Assembly (NCBI RefSeq): GCF_040712315.1
Contig: NC_134013.1
Coordinates: 80,048,001 to 80,112,000, forward strand
Direction of reading: 5' to 3'
Length of the DNA: 64,000 bases
Origin: Castanea sativa
Lineage: Eukaryota; Streptophyta; Magnoliopsida; Fagales; Fagaceae
Position numbers and translations under genes: made by a program
Shown: piece after piece, positions 11,331 through 23,169 of the stretch
Layout of the letters: the number at the start of each line of letters is the position of its first letter
Numbering within the stretch: position 1 is the first letter of the stretch
Notes under the pieces: generated by a model
What the model was told of the DNA's origin: nothing
Databases searched by the model: none
Seen by the model: the letters and a program-made list of their open reading frames with translations, nothing else

Positions 11331-12271
11331 TGTTAAGGACATATTTTATGTAATTAGCTAATCTTTTGACAAAATGCACTTTACTTATAATTAGGTAGAT
11401 CTAGGATGAGTTTAATATTTTAAGAAACATGTTGTTCAAGCCAAGTATATATTAAAGCCATGAAGATTGGACCAAGAAACAAGTGAAGAAAAGTTGTTCA
11501 TTAAAGCTCGACAGAAACAGTATCTATTGAGACTTAATGAAGAAAACTTGACAGAAGCTGAATCTGTCGAGATCTACGAAATCAAAATTTCCAGATCTGA
11601 TTTTTGGCTCATGCTGACATATATGTGTAGGGTTTCTTTTTTTTACAACCTTAGACATATATAAGGATTATTTTAAAGGCCATCATACATGAAGAACACA
11701 TGCGAAAAGTGACTGAGTGCCTTATTTTCTTTGAAAGAAGCTACCACGTCTTTGCGCCTTAGGGTTTTGTAACCAAGTCCTTCTTGATCTTCATTATTGA
11801 TGAAGTGAAGAACTTTGTAGCCAGCAACATCTTCAAGTTTTTGGAGATAGTCACATACTGGGAGCCGTGCATCATTGGTTAGTCACGTATTGGGATCCGT
11901 GCAAAAAAGTGGCGTCCATATATTAAAGAGTTCAGAGGTTCTGAAGCGGTAGAAGGTTTCTACTGTAAGTTCATCTACGGGGATTGTAGAGTCTACGGAC
12001 ATAGGTTTTGTACTAGATCTAAAATTTCTCTTTATTATAGTGGATTGCTTTTTGAAAAGGTTTCCCCCCAGATTTTTTACTGTGAAACTAATTTATTTCA
12101 TTGTTTTTCTTGGGTCATCATATCTTGTCTTATTTACTATTCTGCTGTGCATGATATTGACATGATATTGATGTTAGTTTCTTTTAACAAAGTTTATTTA
12201 TGATAAATCTAATTAACAACTTGAGTTTAAAACTTGTTGATTCTATCAACCGGGGTCCAAATTTCCCAACA
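11331..12271 (+). repeat. 3' LTR of element 1
   Basis: Starts TGTTAAGGACATATT and ends TTTCCCAACA, keeping the TG...CA ends. It is followed by GAAAT, which mirrors GAAAG before the 5' LTR. Confidence 0.85.
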
Positions 12272-12971
12272 GAAATAATTTTAAAAAATGAAGAGAGAGA
12301 GAGAGAGAGAGTAACCACGTTTCAAGAGAGAATGTGAGAGAATAATCAGAAATTTATAGAAAATAATATGAGAAGAAAAAAAGTAGAAATAAAAAGTATT
12401 GTAATAAACACCAAATTATCTAAGTCATGTTATGTTATGTAATAAAATAGCATTATATTCTTATATACTTTCTTTACATATAATGCAATAGGATATTATT
12501 TATGAAATCAAAGAGAAGAAAAAAGATAACAACTTAAAAACATAACTTAAGTAGAGTTTCAAATAATACAAAAACTTGTCAACTTAAAGTAGAGTTGCAA
12601 GAAAAATATTTTAAAAATCCACCAAAAATAAAATAAAAATAAAAATTTGGGAGAGAGAAATAACCTTATGTGTGTGGGAAAACTATGTATAGAATGAAAT
12701 TGAGAATTATAAAATTATAGTAAGAATAAGAAAAGCCAAAAATAAAGAAAGATAAAGGGATTGAAGAAAAGTGATATTAAGATAGATAGTAGTGGGGAGA
12801 TGAAATGACAAAAGGGGGGGAATAATTGGTGAAAGTATAACATTATGTTGGGAAATTAATATGAGAAAAAAAAAAGTTAAAAAAAGAAGAAGAAGAAAAG
12901 AGAACGTTGGAAATGGGTGGATGATGTGGCGGCTAAATAAGAACGTAGCAACAATAAATACTACATTTTTA

Positions 12972-12975
<4 letters not shown>
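12272..12975 (+). repeat. Old repeat family A, copy 1, right part
   Basis: Continues the repeat cut at 5646. A (GA)n run, TCAAGAGAGAATGTGAGAGA, ATTATCTAAGTCATGTTAT and AATAAGAAAAG align with copy 2 at about 27495-27947 and 28975-29215. No coding capacity is seen; the origin of the family is unknown. Confidence 0.65.
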
Positions 12976-13000
<25 letters not shown>

Positions 13001-13003
<3 letters not shown>

Positions 13004-16000
13004 GTAAACAAGGAATATATTAAGAGCCCCTAATCGGGGTAAAGAAGTCTGAGGACAAAACCTCTCATAATGCATATAATACTATCATAAAACAACAACA
13101 TTGAGATGTCTATAGGTGGACTATCCAAAATTACAAAATCAAGCTAGTTGAAAGGCCATTTCCTAGCTAGTGCATTGGCGCACTTGTGGGCTTCACGGTA
13201 ATAGTGAGTCAGCTTAAACTGAAGGATGCGACTAGCGAGTGTTTAGCAATCCACAATAAGGGAGAAAAGGTTAATATTAGATGTATTGCCATTATTAATC
13301 CAGTCAAACACAACCTTAGCATCTGTTTCAATCTCCACAGCAGGTATGTTTAGAGATAAGGACAAAGCTAAGTCATCCCTAAGGGCCCAAAGCTTAGCCT
13401 CCACGCTAGTAGCCACTCCAATATTGCGGGTGAATCCCTTAACCCAACCTCCATGAGCATCTCAAATCAACCCTCCTCCTCTAGCTCTACCCAGGTTGCC
13501 CAAGGATGAGCCATCTATATTTAACTTAGCACATTCCGAGCTCAACCTTGACTAGCACACCCTCCTAACTTCCTTAATCATTGCCCTACCTTGTTTCCTA
13601 GCACAGAACATGTACTCAATAGCATCATGGACAATAAAGGACCATAAGTTCTGATTAGGCCTCCCTCATTTTAAGACCAAATTATTCCTATGAATCCATA
13701 AATTTCCGCACCACAAAGGAGAACAACACATTCCAAGGAACCAAGTTTGTTGTGCGAGTTTTTAACATCAAGTTTTTCTTCAACCACTCCTCAAGATCAA
13801 GATCGAAGAAGTCTGACAGGTCCGAAACTAATGAGAATTTACCCCACACTGATTTGGCAAAATCAAAATCTCTAAGAACATGCAGAATTGACTCCCCTCT
13901 ATTATTGCAGATTTGACACACAGCATCTTGCCCAAGACCTCTCTCTTGAAGCACTTCCTTGACTGGAATGCTCCTATGACAACACTTCCATAAGAAAGCC
14001 TTAATCTTCGGCATGGAATCAATCTTCTAAACCCAATCCTCCTTGAACCTAATCGGAGAGCCAAAATCACCTTTGGCTATATCATAAGCTAACTTTTGAT
14101 CAAACTCCCCAGAGGGTGAAAAGCTTCACACCACATTACCTTCACTCCAATGGCTGGTAGGATAAGGAACAGCTCCGAGCAGCCTCATAATCCTGTCAGG
14201 GAACACAAAGGAGCACCTGGAAAAATCCCATTGCTCCCCTACCCGAATATCTTTCACCATCCAAGGCTCCTCCCCTCTCCTTAAAGGGCCTTGGATCAAG
14301 CTTCTAACATTTCCAATGTCTAACCACTTATCATACCAAAAATTTAACTTGCTATTAGAGCCCACTTTCCACTTAGTTCCTTGCTCAAGGATACCCTTGC
14401 TCCTCTTCATTCCCATCCAAACACAAGAGTTGTTCCTATTAGGATTTCTATACTTGTTGCGTAGAACTTTCGCCCAATCCTTATCATTTTCCATCTTGAA
14501 CCTTTAATCCAATTTGGCAAACAAGGACAAATTCTTAGGTCTAGCTACCTGCAACCCGAGCCCACCCTCCTTTTTGGCTTTTGTTACCGTACTCCATCAA
14601 ATCATATGCATCTTGCGTTTGTCCAAAGTTGGCCCCCAAATGAAATTTCTAGTCACCATATCCAAGGAGTCAAGGATACGAGTAGGAAGCAACACATTTT
14701 GCATCACATAAGAAGGGATGGTGGTCAACACGGATTGGGCAAGGAAAACTCTTCCAGCAAAGGAAAGGTGATTCCCTTTCCACCCTGCAAGTTTGGCTTG
14801 AACCCTTTCAATAACAAAATTAAAATCATGGCTGCTTGAACCGGGTTGCTTCAGAGGAAAGCCAAGGTATTTTCCTAGATTGGGTGTTGATCTCATGCCT
14901 ATTATGTCACCCAAATCCTCTTTTGTGCTTGGATCCACATTTGGGGAAAAATAAATCTTAGACTTATTTTTTATTGATCTTTTTCCCCGAGATGTTGCAG
15001 AAGTATTCAAAAGCATCCATCATGCTTTGGCAATTTTTTATATCGGCTTTTTCAAACAACACAAGGCTATCTGCGAAGAAAAGGTGGGAAAAAGCTAAAC
15101 CTCCCCTTGAAGCACTAACAGGGTCCCAACGTTTGGAGTCACACTTGTCTCTGAATGCTCGAATTGTGTTAAAAACACAAGAGCTATTTAGACCCTAAAT
15201 TAAAAATTTACGGCTTGGTTGATTTTACTCTAACTTAAACTAAGTGCGGAATAGAGTAAATGCGAGCGAACAAACAATACAACAATTCTAAGCCATATTC
15301 ATCAAATCACAGTAGTAAAATGAAAGCTAAAAGAGTAGAGAAGAAGAATGCAAACACAAGATAACACACCGATGTGTTATCGAATAGGAAATCGAAAAAC
15401 TCGGCGAAAAACCTCACCGCCGCCCTCCAAGCGGTAAATCGATCCACTAGACAATAAGTTGGGATACACAAATAGTAAGAGACCTTCCAAGCCTAATCTA
15501 CCCAGTGCACCTAAGCCCTCCAAGCTCCTACTCCAACAAGGCTTCTCAAAATCGTGTCTTGTCTAACTTTTCGGATCCCGCAATGTGCACGATTGCATCC
15601 GCCAAAGCTTGGCTTCTTCCAATGCTTCCCCCAATGCTTCCCAACAGCACCAAAACCTCACTTATGGGTGTGGTAAGTGTTTAAGCTATCAATCTCTCAA
15701 GGATTTGGCTATGGACAGGTAAGAGTTGAGGAAAACCATAATGGATAGTGTAGAGGATTGTGGGTATGACAATCTCTAACTCTCAAGGGTTTGTGGCTAG
15801 GGTTCTCTCTCTAAAAAGCATCATTTTCAATATATGGGTAATGATGGTATATATAATGCGTATGAGGGTGTAGTGGAGCAGATATGACAAAATAGCAAAA
15901 CAGAATGCTTTGCAGGTATCTCGCGGGAAGGCCTTACCCGCGAGACACTTGCGAAAACCAACTGTCACCATCTATCATGACTCTTCGCATTCCAGTCATG

Positions 16001-17113
16001 TGCTGAGCACATGCTTCACTTCACGGGAAGGCTACCCGCGAAAACTTCTCTAGTCTTCAAAGTTGCCTTGAGTCTCCCACACCCAACCTTTACAAATAAA
16101 TCTCACGAAAAATATAAGGTACAAAAGATTGAACAAAATTATAATTAAATTTGGCACGGAAGGAAAGCCAACACAAAATAGTTGTAAATCACAACTTTAT
16201 AGTCTCTAATGAGGAAACCCAATACCTTCATACATATGATAAAAATATAAGGAGAGAGCGGGTCCCCTTGGCGAATACCCCTAGAAGGATTGAAGGATTC
16301 TAAGGCACCCCCATTAAACAACACCACAATGCTAGAAGTAGAAATGCAACTCATGATAACCTTGCTTAAGACCAGAGGAATATTGAAGAGAGCTAAAGTA
16401 TCCCGAACAAAACTCCATTCAACCCTATCATATGCCTTCTCAAGGTCTATCTTAACAGCCACGTAACCTTTTCTACCTTTCTTCAAACTAAGAGAATGAA
16501 GCAACTCTTGCACAATAATGGCATGGTCAACTCCTTTTCGACCTAGGAAAAAAGCCGATTGCATAGGAGATATAATCTTCCCTAAGTACGGTCTTAATCT
16601 GGCCACAATGACCTTGGATATGATCTTGTATATAGTATTGCACAAGCTAATGGGTCTAAAACCACCAAGGGAGTCCACTCCCGAATGCTTGGGAATGAGA
16701 GTAATGAGAGTTTTATTTAGATAGTTTAGAACAACCCCATTCACAAAAACTTCCCTGATAGTCTCAATAATGGAACTCCCAATGATCAACCAAAACCTTT
16801 GATAAAACGCCACATGAAGTCCATTTGGGCCAGGGGCTTTAAAGGCTTTTAAGACCCAAAGACCATCCTTGATCTCTTAGGCTGAAACCAAGGCAGCCAA
16901 ATTCTGAGCTTCCTCATCTGAGAGCTTGACTTGCCAATTTAGTATATCCCAAGTCCTCCTCTGAGACTCCTCCATCTTTGTGGTGTACATGTTAACGTAC
17001 CAATTTTTTATGTGATCAGCCACCTCTCTCTCATCCACAATAATGTTTCCCACATTATCTCTAAGGCGGGTAATCCTATTCCTTCTTCTACGATTAATAA
17101 CAGAGGCATGAAA
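13001..17113 (-). pseudogene. L1-type LINE, 5'-truncated, minus strand
   Basis: Reading the minus strand from 17113, the order is: linker before RT (RNRITRLRDNVGN pattern); RT fingers and palm (FRPISLCNTIYKIISKVIVARLRPYL near 16660, KIDLEKAYDRVEW near 16440, GIRQGDPLSPYIFI near 16260); after an interrupting solo LTR, the palm motif FFADSLVLF near 15070; thumb (LGKYLGFPL near 14870); a zf-RVT domain (13688-14014, CQICNNRGESILH); and RNase H ending in YREAHKCANALARKW near 13150-13200. The endonuclease half is absent. Defects: an in-frame TAA at 16877-16879, several frameshifts between 15016 and 13688, the solo LTR, and Ser instead of the second Asp in the catalytic FADD motif. The 3' end abuts a (TA)n run at 12976-13001. 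Confidence 0.88.
15152..16201 (-). mobile_element. Solo LTR inserted in the LINE
   Basis: A 1050-bp block lies between two exact copies of GTCTC (15147-15151 and 16202-16206, GAGAC on the element strand). It splits the LINE RT between the GFLIRD and KCDSKRW parts. On the minus strand it starts TATAAAGTTGTG (TG decayed to TA) and ends GCATTCA, so the ends are nearly TG...CA. No internal coding region remains, which fits recombination between two LTRs. The family is not identified; a Copia-type LTR is likely. Confidence 0.75.
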
Positions 17114-17539
17114 GTGTAAACAGATTTGTCCAATGTATCATATTACAGTACACAAATTTGCCTTTGTTCATACTAATACATTAATAAAAATCAAGCAGAC
17201 ATATATGTAACATATACTCTTACTAGAAAAGCTAGTTTTTTACTTTTTGTGTGTAGGCACTAAAATCACCAAATTTTAGAAGCATTAGTTTTGTTGCTTA
17301 TCCTTTCTTAAGGGTTCATTAGTTTTGTGTGTATAAAGGCACTGAAAAAAAATATCTATTTAAACAGTAGCTAGATACATGGGTGCATGCATGTAGTGGC
17401 AGTGCTTATATGAAGTGGAATACTCTAAAAATCTTGAAGTGCTACTTGAACCTTTTCTTTCCACTTCTTTTTTTCTGGATTCGTTTCAACAATTCACTCA
17501 GAGAAAGACATTTCTAATTTCCTGAAATTCTATAGAGGA
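17114..17539. other. Intergenic DNA, nothing recognised
   Basis: AT-rich sequence between the LINE and the CACTA element. It could hold intron or upstream gene sequence for the exons at 19608-19860, but I see no convincing exon. Confidence 0.4.
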
Positions 17540-19447
17540 CACTACAAAAAATGCATTTTTGGGCCACGTTTTTGTAAAACGCAGCTACAGACAGGGATTT
17601 TGAACCGCGTTTATGAAAAACGCAGCTCCAAGAAAAACGTATAGCCGCGTTTACTAAACGCGGCTATAGACCCGCTCTGAAGCCGTGTTCTTGGGTGTTG
17701 AGGCTGCGTTTGGCTGGGTAGGACTTAAGCCGCGTTTTTAGAAACGTGGCTCTAGGGCTGTGTGAATTTAAGGTATTGGGTTGTTATTGGTAGTGGTGGT
17801 GGTTATGGCCTTACCCTTTATGGACGTGTTTGTTAATTGTGTTTTAGTTATTTAGTAAATTGCTGTTGTATTTTGGTCATTGATGTTATTACCTGAATAT
17901 TTATAATGGGTTTAACACCATCACCATCACTGGAAGAATCTCCCATCTTCATAAGATGAGGAGTGGAGCATTGAGATATACATTTTGACAAAACCTCCAA
18001 AATATTTCCAGAAATTCCATTTAGGTTTCACTATTTTTTGTAGATAAGCTTTGGCTATTTTGTTTGTTTTTGTTTCTTTTGATCTGTGCCTCCTGAAGCA
18101 TGCTCAACAAATTGCTCTTGAGTAGTTAGTTTGCTTTGCACTTATGGTAGTGTTCGTATATATTGTAAAGTTTTAGTTTCCTTTGCACTTATGGTAGTGC
18201 ATATACAGAGGCGGAGGCTAGCCGCGCCCCCGCCTAGCTTTTTGAAATATTCATAAATAACAATAAAATGAAATGGATACAAAAATCCCAAAAAAATAAA
18301 TCCTCCTTAAGGCCTAATTCTTTGCCCATGATCCTCCAAAGTTCAAATACTAACAAAACCCCAGATCTCTTCTAACAAATCCCGAAATCCCAAATCACCA
18401 ATATATTTAAAATAAATAAATGAAGAAGAAGAAGAAAAAATTGTCTACCCCATTGCAGTGTCGCCTTGCCTTAATTGCCATGTAGTCCTCTGATCGCCTG
18501 CTCAATTCCACTCCTAAACCAGTCCAACTGGTGGTACAACTCCTCACTCTATCTTTGTTTTCTCTCTCACTCTTTTGCTTTGTCTGCTATCACTACTGTA
18601 AGAGCATTAGCAATGGGAAATGTATAAAAGTTCTATTTTACCATTTAAAAATCTATTTTATTTATTATACCAACTCATGTTGTAAAGTTTTTTGTGAATA
18701 GACATGAACAAACGCTTGTATATATATTTTTGTTAATAGCCGGTTTGGCTGTTTGTGATGTTGTTGGCTGTGGCTGTGGCTTTTTGTGATGTTAGGAACT
18801 TGTTTATTTTGGCAATTTTTGTGTTGGGAATTTGTTTATGGAACCTGTGTTGGGAAGTTGTGATAGCAGGGAACTTGTGTTGTGTTGTGATAGCAGGGAA
18901 CTTGTTTATTTTGATAAGTTGTGTTGTATTGGGAACTTGTGATAGCAGGGAAAAATTCTTCAGTTGTGATAACAGATAAAAGAAAGAAAAAAAAGAGGGA
19001 AGGAAAAGAAAAAAAAGAGGGAAGGAAAAAAAAGAAAAAAAGAAGAATCTATAGCCGCATTTTTAAAACGCGGCTATAGTTTCTAGGCTTTGGTTGGCAA
19101 ACGTAGCTGAAAGAGGGCCTATAGCCGCGTTTTTTATAAACGCAGCCATAGTCCGCAACCTATAACCACGGTTATAAACGTGGCTCAAGTGGGTCTGTAG
19201 CCGCATTTTTGAAAAACGCGGCTATAGACCCGAAGCCTATAGCCGTGGTTAAAAAACGCGGCTTTAGGTCTGATCTTTAGCTACGGTTATAAAAATGCGG
19301 CTACAGACCCGTAGGGGCTGTTGCTGCGCCGCTTAGGCCTGGGTTGTAAACGCAGCTCTAGAAAACGTGGCTATAGCCTATAACCGCATTTTCGAGGTCT
19401 ATAGCTGCATTTTTGAAACACGGCTATAGACCCCCTTTTTTGTAGTG
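17540..19447. mobile_element. Non-autonomous CACTA (En/Spm) element
   Basis: Terminal inverted repeats CACTACAAAAAA (17540) and TTTTTTGTAGTG (ending 19447) are flanked by the 3-bp target duplication GGA on both sides (17537-17539 and 19448-19450), exactly as expected for CACTA elements. Both subterminal zones (17560-17765 and 19045-19435) are packed with AACGCGGCTATAG-type words in direct and inverted orientation, the presumed transposase-binding repeats. The 1.9 kb interior has no transposase frame and includes a TTGTGATAGCAGGGAACTTG tandem repeat near 18790-18960. Confidence 0.9.
18785..18965 (+). repeat. Tandem repeat inside the CACTA element
   Basis: The phrase GATAGCAGGGAACTTGT recurs at irregular 20-50 base steps with TTGTGTTGT spacers. 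It produces a hydrophobic open frame (18755-18979) that I regard as spurious. Confidence 0.6.
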
Positions 19448-19607
19448 GGAAATCAGATCGAACTGTTAGACTGTTGGATTGATTGTATTTAGATCAGGTA
19501 TTCAGGTTACATGCGTAAAATCTTCACCAATGTACAGTCTTTTCTGCCATACTGCTATGCTTTTGCTGCTATCCTCCAACCACCATTTTCGAAGAATTTT
19601 TTTGCAG

Positions 19608-19860
19608 ATGCTTATTTATCTGTGTGACCGATATGATAAATATGGATTTCCTCAAATTCAGGATTTACCTGCTTCCAGTGGTACCATGCAAGTAAGTTTC
19701 GATCCTGCAATTTGACATTTTTACTTAAATATAAGCCCATCAATTTATACCTTTTCCACTTCTCTTATAGACAATGGGTCGTGACAAGCGATTAGAATAT
19801 GCTGGGTCATATATTAGGGATGTATACAAAAGAATAGCAAAAGAAAAGCTTAAAAAGTAG
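19608..19860 (+). pseudogene. Two terminal exons of an unrecognised plant gene
   Basis: Exon 19608-19691 follows a TTTTTTTGCAG acceptor and ends in CAA|GTAAGT. A 79-bp intron (19692-19770) ends in CTCTTATAG. The last exon 19771-19860 ends in TAG. Both exons are whole codons (28, and 29 plus stop) with no internal stop. The peptide runs YLCDRYDKYGFPQIQDLP ... GRDKRLEYAGSYIRDVYKRI and ends in a basic KEKLKK tail. I do not recognise the family. The CACTA element sits 160 bp upstream, probably in an intron or the former gene body, and no earlier exon is visible. It may be the live 3' end of a longer gene, a captured fragment or a remnant. Confidence 0.45.
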
Positions 19861-20437
19861 ATAGAGAAAACAGAAAACACAAAGGGAGCAAACTTAGACA
19901 CACACACACAGACCCATTTGCTGAAGAAAAATGTATTGTGCTCTTATAATTCTTCCAATCAGTAATTATTAAGTTCCGATCATCTTACCCTTGGAAAAAA
20001 AATCCGGTTATAATTCTATATCTGGTTAAAAAAGTCTGGGAAATGTTGCTAAAAGCTCAAATTACATGTTCATTTTTGACCTTGCTAGTACATTCATCAC
20101 AGAGTGCCGAGGCCTGAGAACTGAAGAAACATTGTAAAGGTGCATTTTGCAAAATTTCTTTCAGATGTATGTTGCTATCTTGAAAATGTGTCAATGGCAA
20201 TATTATTTTTGTTAGTTGGTATGCTTCTGATACCTTTAGTGGTAATATGGTGATTAAGATAAGAGTATAAAAAAAGCTATATGCAAACCTCTTTGTCACA
20301 TGCTTCACTCTTTACCCGTTTTTATTTATGTTTTTTTTTTTTTTTTTTTGGGGGGCTGAATCCATGTTTTACTTTAATAAAATAAAACTAACCATCCGGT
20401 TTAGTTTACATTGGCATTGCTCAATCCCTTGTATAAT
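19861..20437. other. Possible 3' UTR and intergenic DNA
   Basis: Directly downstream of the terminal exon. There is no further coding content. A long T run lies at about 20333-20349. Confidence 0.35.
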
Positions 20438-20693
20438 TAAGGGGAAATTACCTCTTTCTGTCCCTTCATTTTGGCCATGTTTTTGATTTGGTTCTCAAGT
20501 TTTTATAAATTCATTTTTTGTTCCTGTACTTTAAAATTTGCAGTCATTTTGTTCCTGTAGTATCTTCTCTTGAAGACCAAAATGATAGCAAATTAAAAAT
20601 AAGACCAAAGCTGAACTTATCTTCTCTTTGAGGACCAAATTGAATATATCCCAAAAATGTAAGGATGAAAAAATTGATTTCCCTTATGTTAAA
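20438..20693. mobile_element. MITE with AAGGG(G)AAAT ends
   Basis: The left end reads TTAAGGGGAAATTACCTC, and the complement of the right end reads ATAAGGGAAATCAATTT. Inside, GGACCAAATTGAATAT and ATTTGGTTCTC words form a longer imperfect inverted repeat. No ORF. Confidence 0.55.
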
Positions 20694-21014
20694 TGTGGGC
20701 TGCTTAATGGTCCACTGAAATTGGCCCAGTCACAATGAGGTTCGATCATTGCTTTTAAAGGCCTTAAGACCAATTCTTACAAAATAATGAATAGAAATAA
20801 GAACGATACAGCTAGAGACTATAAAAGTTCATAAGGAAAATTATTAATTTACATTGTACTAGCAATGTAAGATTTACAATAGGCCAACCACAGTTTACAA
20901 CAAAAAGGAAAATCTACTAAAGAGTGTCTTTAGAAGTGAGCTTTAAAGGATATGATAATATCATGGTGATTATGATGATCCCAAATTTCCAATCCCAACA
21001 ACTATAGACGATAG

Positions 21015-21015
<1 letters not shown>

Positions 21016-21061
<46 letters not shown>
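21016..21061 (+). repeat. (AAT)n microsatellite
   Basis: About 15 uninterrupted ATA/AAT triplets directly before the tandem duplication. Confidence 0.9.
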
Positions 21062-21062
<1 letters not shown>

Positions 21063-21300
21063 GTCTAATGCGACGTGCAAATTGGAGTCAACTAGTGACC
21101 CAGTCAAGAAAGGATATTTTCCCATTATTAAGCTTTTTTATTTATAGTATTCGGGGACTAAATAATAGAAGAATTTTACCAGACTAATGCGACGTGCAAA
21201 TTGGAGTCAACTAGTGACCCAGTCAAGAAAGGATATTTTTCCCATTATTAAGCTTTTTTATTTATAGTATTCGGGGACTAAATAATAGAAGAATTTTACC
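21062..21300 (+). repeat. Recent tandem duplication, about 119 bp x 2
   Basis: Units 21062-21180 and 21181-21300 are almost identical: one T/A difference near the start and one extra T in the ATTTT run. The dispersed copy at 26690 has a single unit, so the tandem duplication is young. Confidence 0.92.
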
Positions 21301-21542
21301 AGATTCTGAGGTAGGCATCATGTTGCAAATGTCAATTTAGAATTTTGAACAGCCGAACTGTCTTCCTAGCTAGAAGTCTTGATGCCTAATAATAAGATTA
21401 TTAAATTTATGGTCTAATTAATATCTATGGGTTTCTGGTTCCCATATTTCTTTTTGATAGTAATTATTTGCTTATTCATTCAATGAGTAGAATTCTATCT
21501 TGTAAAAAAAAAAAAAAAATCAACTTTTATTTTATCATTATA

Positions 21543-22255
21543 CTACACCTTAAAATAATATAAAGTAAAATAAAAATAATATAAAAATATTCTCACTTCT
21601 CTCTCTAATCTCTCTCTCTCTCTCTCTCGCAACCACCCACCACACCACCACCACCACCAAACCAACCAATCTGAATCCAAAATCCAAAGTCCAACCAAGC
21701 GGAATCCAAAATCCAACCAAAGTCCAACCAATTGGAATCCAAAATCAAAATCCACCCCATCAGAAATCCATAGCAAAAAATCAAAATCAAAACCCCATTA
21801 AAATTGGAATCCACCCCAAACCCCATTGGAAGCCACGCACAATAAAAACCCACTCACCTCTGCCACAACCCACCTAATCTCGCCACGCCGTGACCATGCC
21901 CATCTCCACCACGCACAACATCGCCATGACCCACACCAATCTCCACCACTACATGAACCACTCGATCAAAACCCACACTGATCTCGACCCACTCGATCAA
22001 CCATGTACGCCAATCTTCACCGCTGCACAAACCACTCAATCAAAACCCACGCCGATCTCGAACCACTCAATCAACCACCACACCGATCTCAACCCACTCG
22101 GCCAGGACCACGCCACCGAACCACCAGATAACATCGGAACCACAACCACGCCGAAAAAAATGAACCACCGTAAGAGAGATGTGAGACCAAGAAGCTATGT
22201 TCTGTCAAGAGAGAGAGAGAGAAAATGAGACAATGAAGAGAGAGAAATAGGCAGA
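21543..22255 (+). repeat. Strand-skewed C/A-rich repeat
   Basis: Between (CT)n near 21597-21628 and (GA)n near 22210-22225 the plus strand is very poor in G. It repeats words such as AATCCAAAATCCAACCAA and CCGATCTCAACCCACTCGATC. The 112-codon frame at 21890-22228 is rich in His, Thr and Pro, matches no family I know and has the same periodicity as the DNA, so I treat it as a repeat product. It looks like the inside of a non-autonomous element. Confidence 0.55.
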
Positions 22256-22529
22256 TATTTGTAGGTGAGAATAAAAAAATATTCTTTGGTTTTACAATAT
22301 TGCTACAATACCGTCATAAATTTATAATGGTATTGTAGCACAATTTCAAATTTTTTTAAGAGTAAAAGACTGGGTAACGACGTTTTTTGTGCTTCGATGG
22401 TAAAATAATGCAACATATGGCATATAGCATGCCGGGTACTAAAGCTCTTATTATATTTTACATTAATTGATAATGACTTCATTGGTTGTCTGGTATGGAC
22501 TAATTATGAGTCTAATATATTTTGAATAT

Positions 22530-22775
22530 AATACAATACTGTGCGTGCCCCGTTGACCTCCACCACGTTGACCTCTCTGGAACTCCTCGGGTATTGTCGC
22601 CCTAGTCCTTGGTACACAGTTAAAGATCGGGCCCATTGTGATGAGGCCCTGGGTTATCTCCCCCATGCATATCGGGCTTACATCACCTAATGGGCTTTGG
22701 GCTTCATGTTGGGCTTTGTCCAGGTGGGCTGGCTTGGTTCCTCAGGCCTAGCTCACCCACAAATACTTTCTATTC
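22530..22775. other. GC-richer fragment, possible LTR remnant
   Basis: A short island with GGGCTTTGGGCTTCATGTTG and GGGCCCATTGTGATGAGGCC words stands out from AT-rich flanks. Similar GGGCCTTTGGGCC-type wording is found in the Tat LTR at 36585, so it may be a fragment of a related LTR. I see no ends. Confidence 0.3.
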
Positions 22776-23169
22776 AAAAATATAATATAAGCTTTGTATG
22801 GACAACATAATAGAAGTTTGATAACACAATTATTATAAGATTCCCAAAAAATAAAATACACAAAAATATAAGGAAATATACATTCCATAAGATTCTCCTA
22901 ATTTATTATTATTTTGAACAATACATGGGGTGCTTATTTAAATATATTTATCATGATAACTTCCCAGGCTTGAAACATAGATGTTTCCATCATGATCAAC
23001 TGCTTATATATCCCCAACTTTTATTATGAGAGGCCATGCATTGTCAACTTCAACTAACTCTGCAAATACAAAAGTAAACATATATGAATTATTATGTTCT
23101 TATTCTCGCAAGTTATACATGCCTAAAGTAGAAGAAGTATTAAGTTTGTTCATTTGGACTTACCGATCA

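Larger units (their letters stand above)
5647..12271 (+). mobile_element. Gag-only Copia-type LTR element (TR-GAG-like), element 1
   Basis: Two long direct repeats begin with TGTTAAG(A/G)ACATATT and end near TTTCCCAA(A/C)A. They enclose a tRNA-iMet-type primer site, a decayed SIRE-like gag frame and a polypurine tract. Flanks are GAAAG and GAAAT, a 4 of 5 match as a target duplication. There is no protease, integrase, RT or RNase H, so it must have moved with enzymes from a partner. About 2.1 kb after gag is noncoding and carries microsatellites and palindromic repeats. The class TR-GAG (terminal repeats plus GAG domain) is known in plants; assignment is from architecture. Confidence 0.85.
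20889..21418 (+). repeat. Dispersed duplication block, copy A
   Basis: Shares ordered landmarks with 26577-26900: TAAAGGATATGATAAT, TCTAATGCGACGTGCAA, CCCATTATTAAGC, GATTCTGAGGTAGGCATCAT and AATAATAAGATTATTAAAT. Copy A holds an extra internal tandem duplication and a trinucleotide array (AAT)n at about 21016-21061. Function unknown. Confidence 0.75.

Noticed and set aside
18755..18979. Small hydrophobic protein in the CACTA interior
   Set aside because: Composed of a TTGTGATAGCAGGGAACTTG tandem repeat; no start context or homologue recognised.
21890..22228. 112-codon His/Thr/Pro-rich frame
   Set aside because: It follows the period of a C/A-rich DNA repeat and has no recognisable domain.
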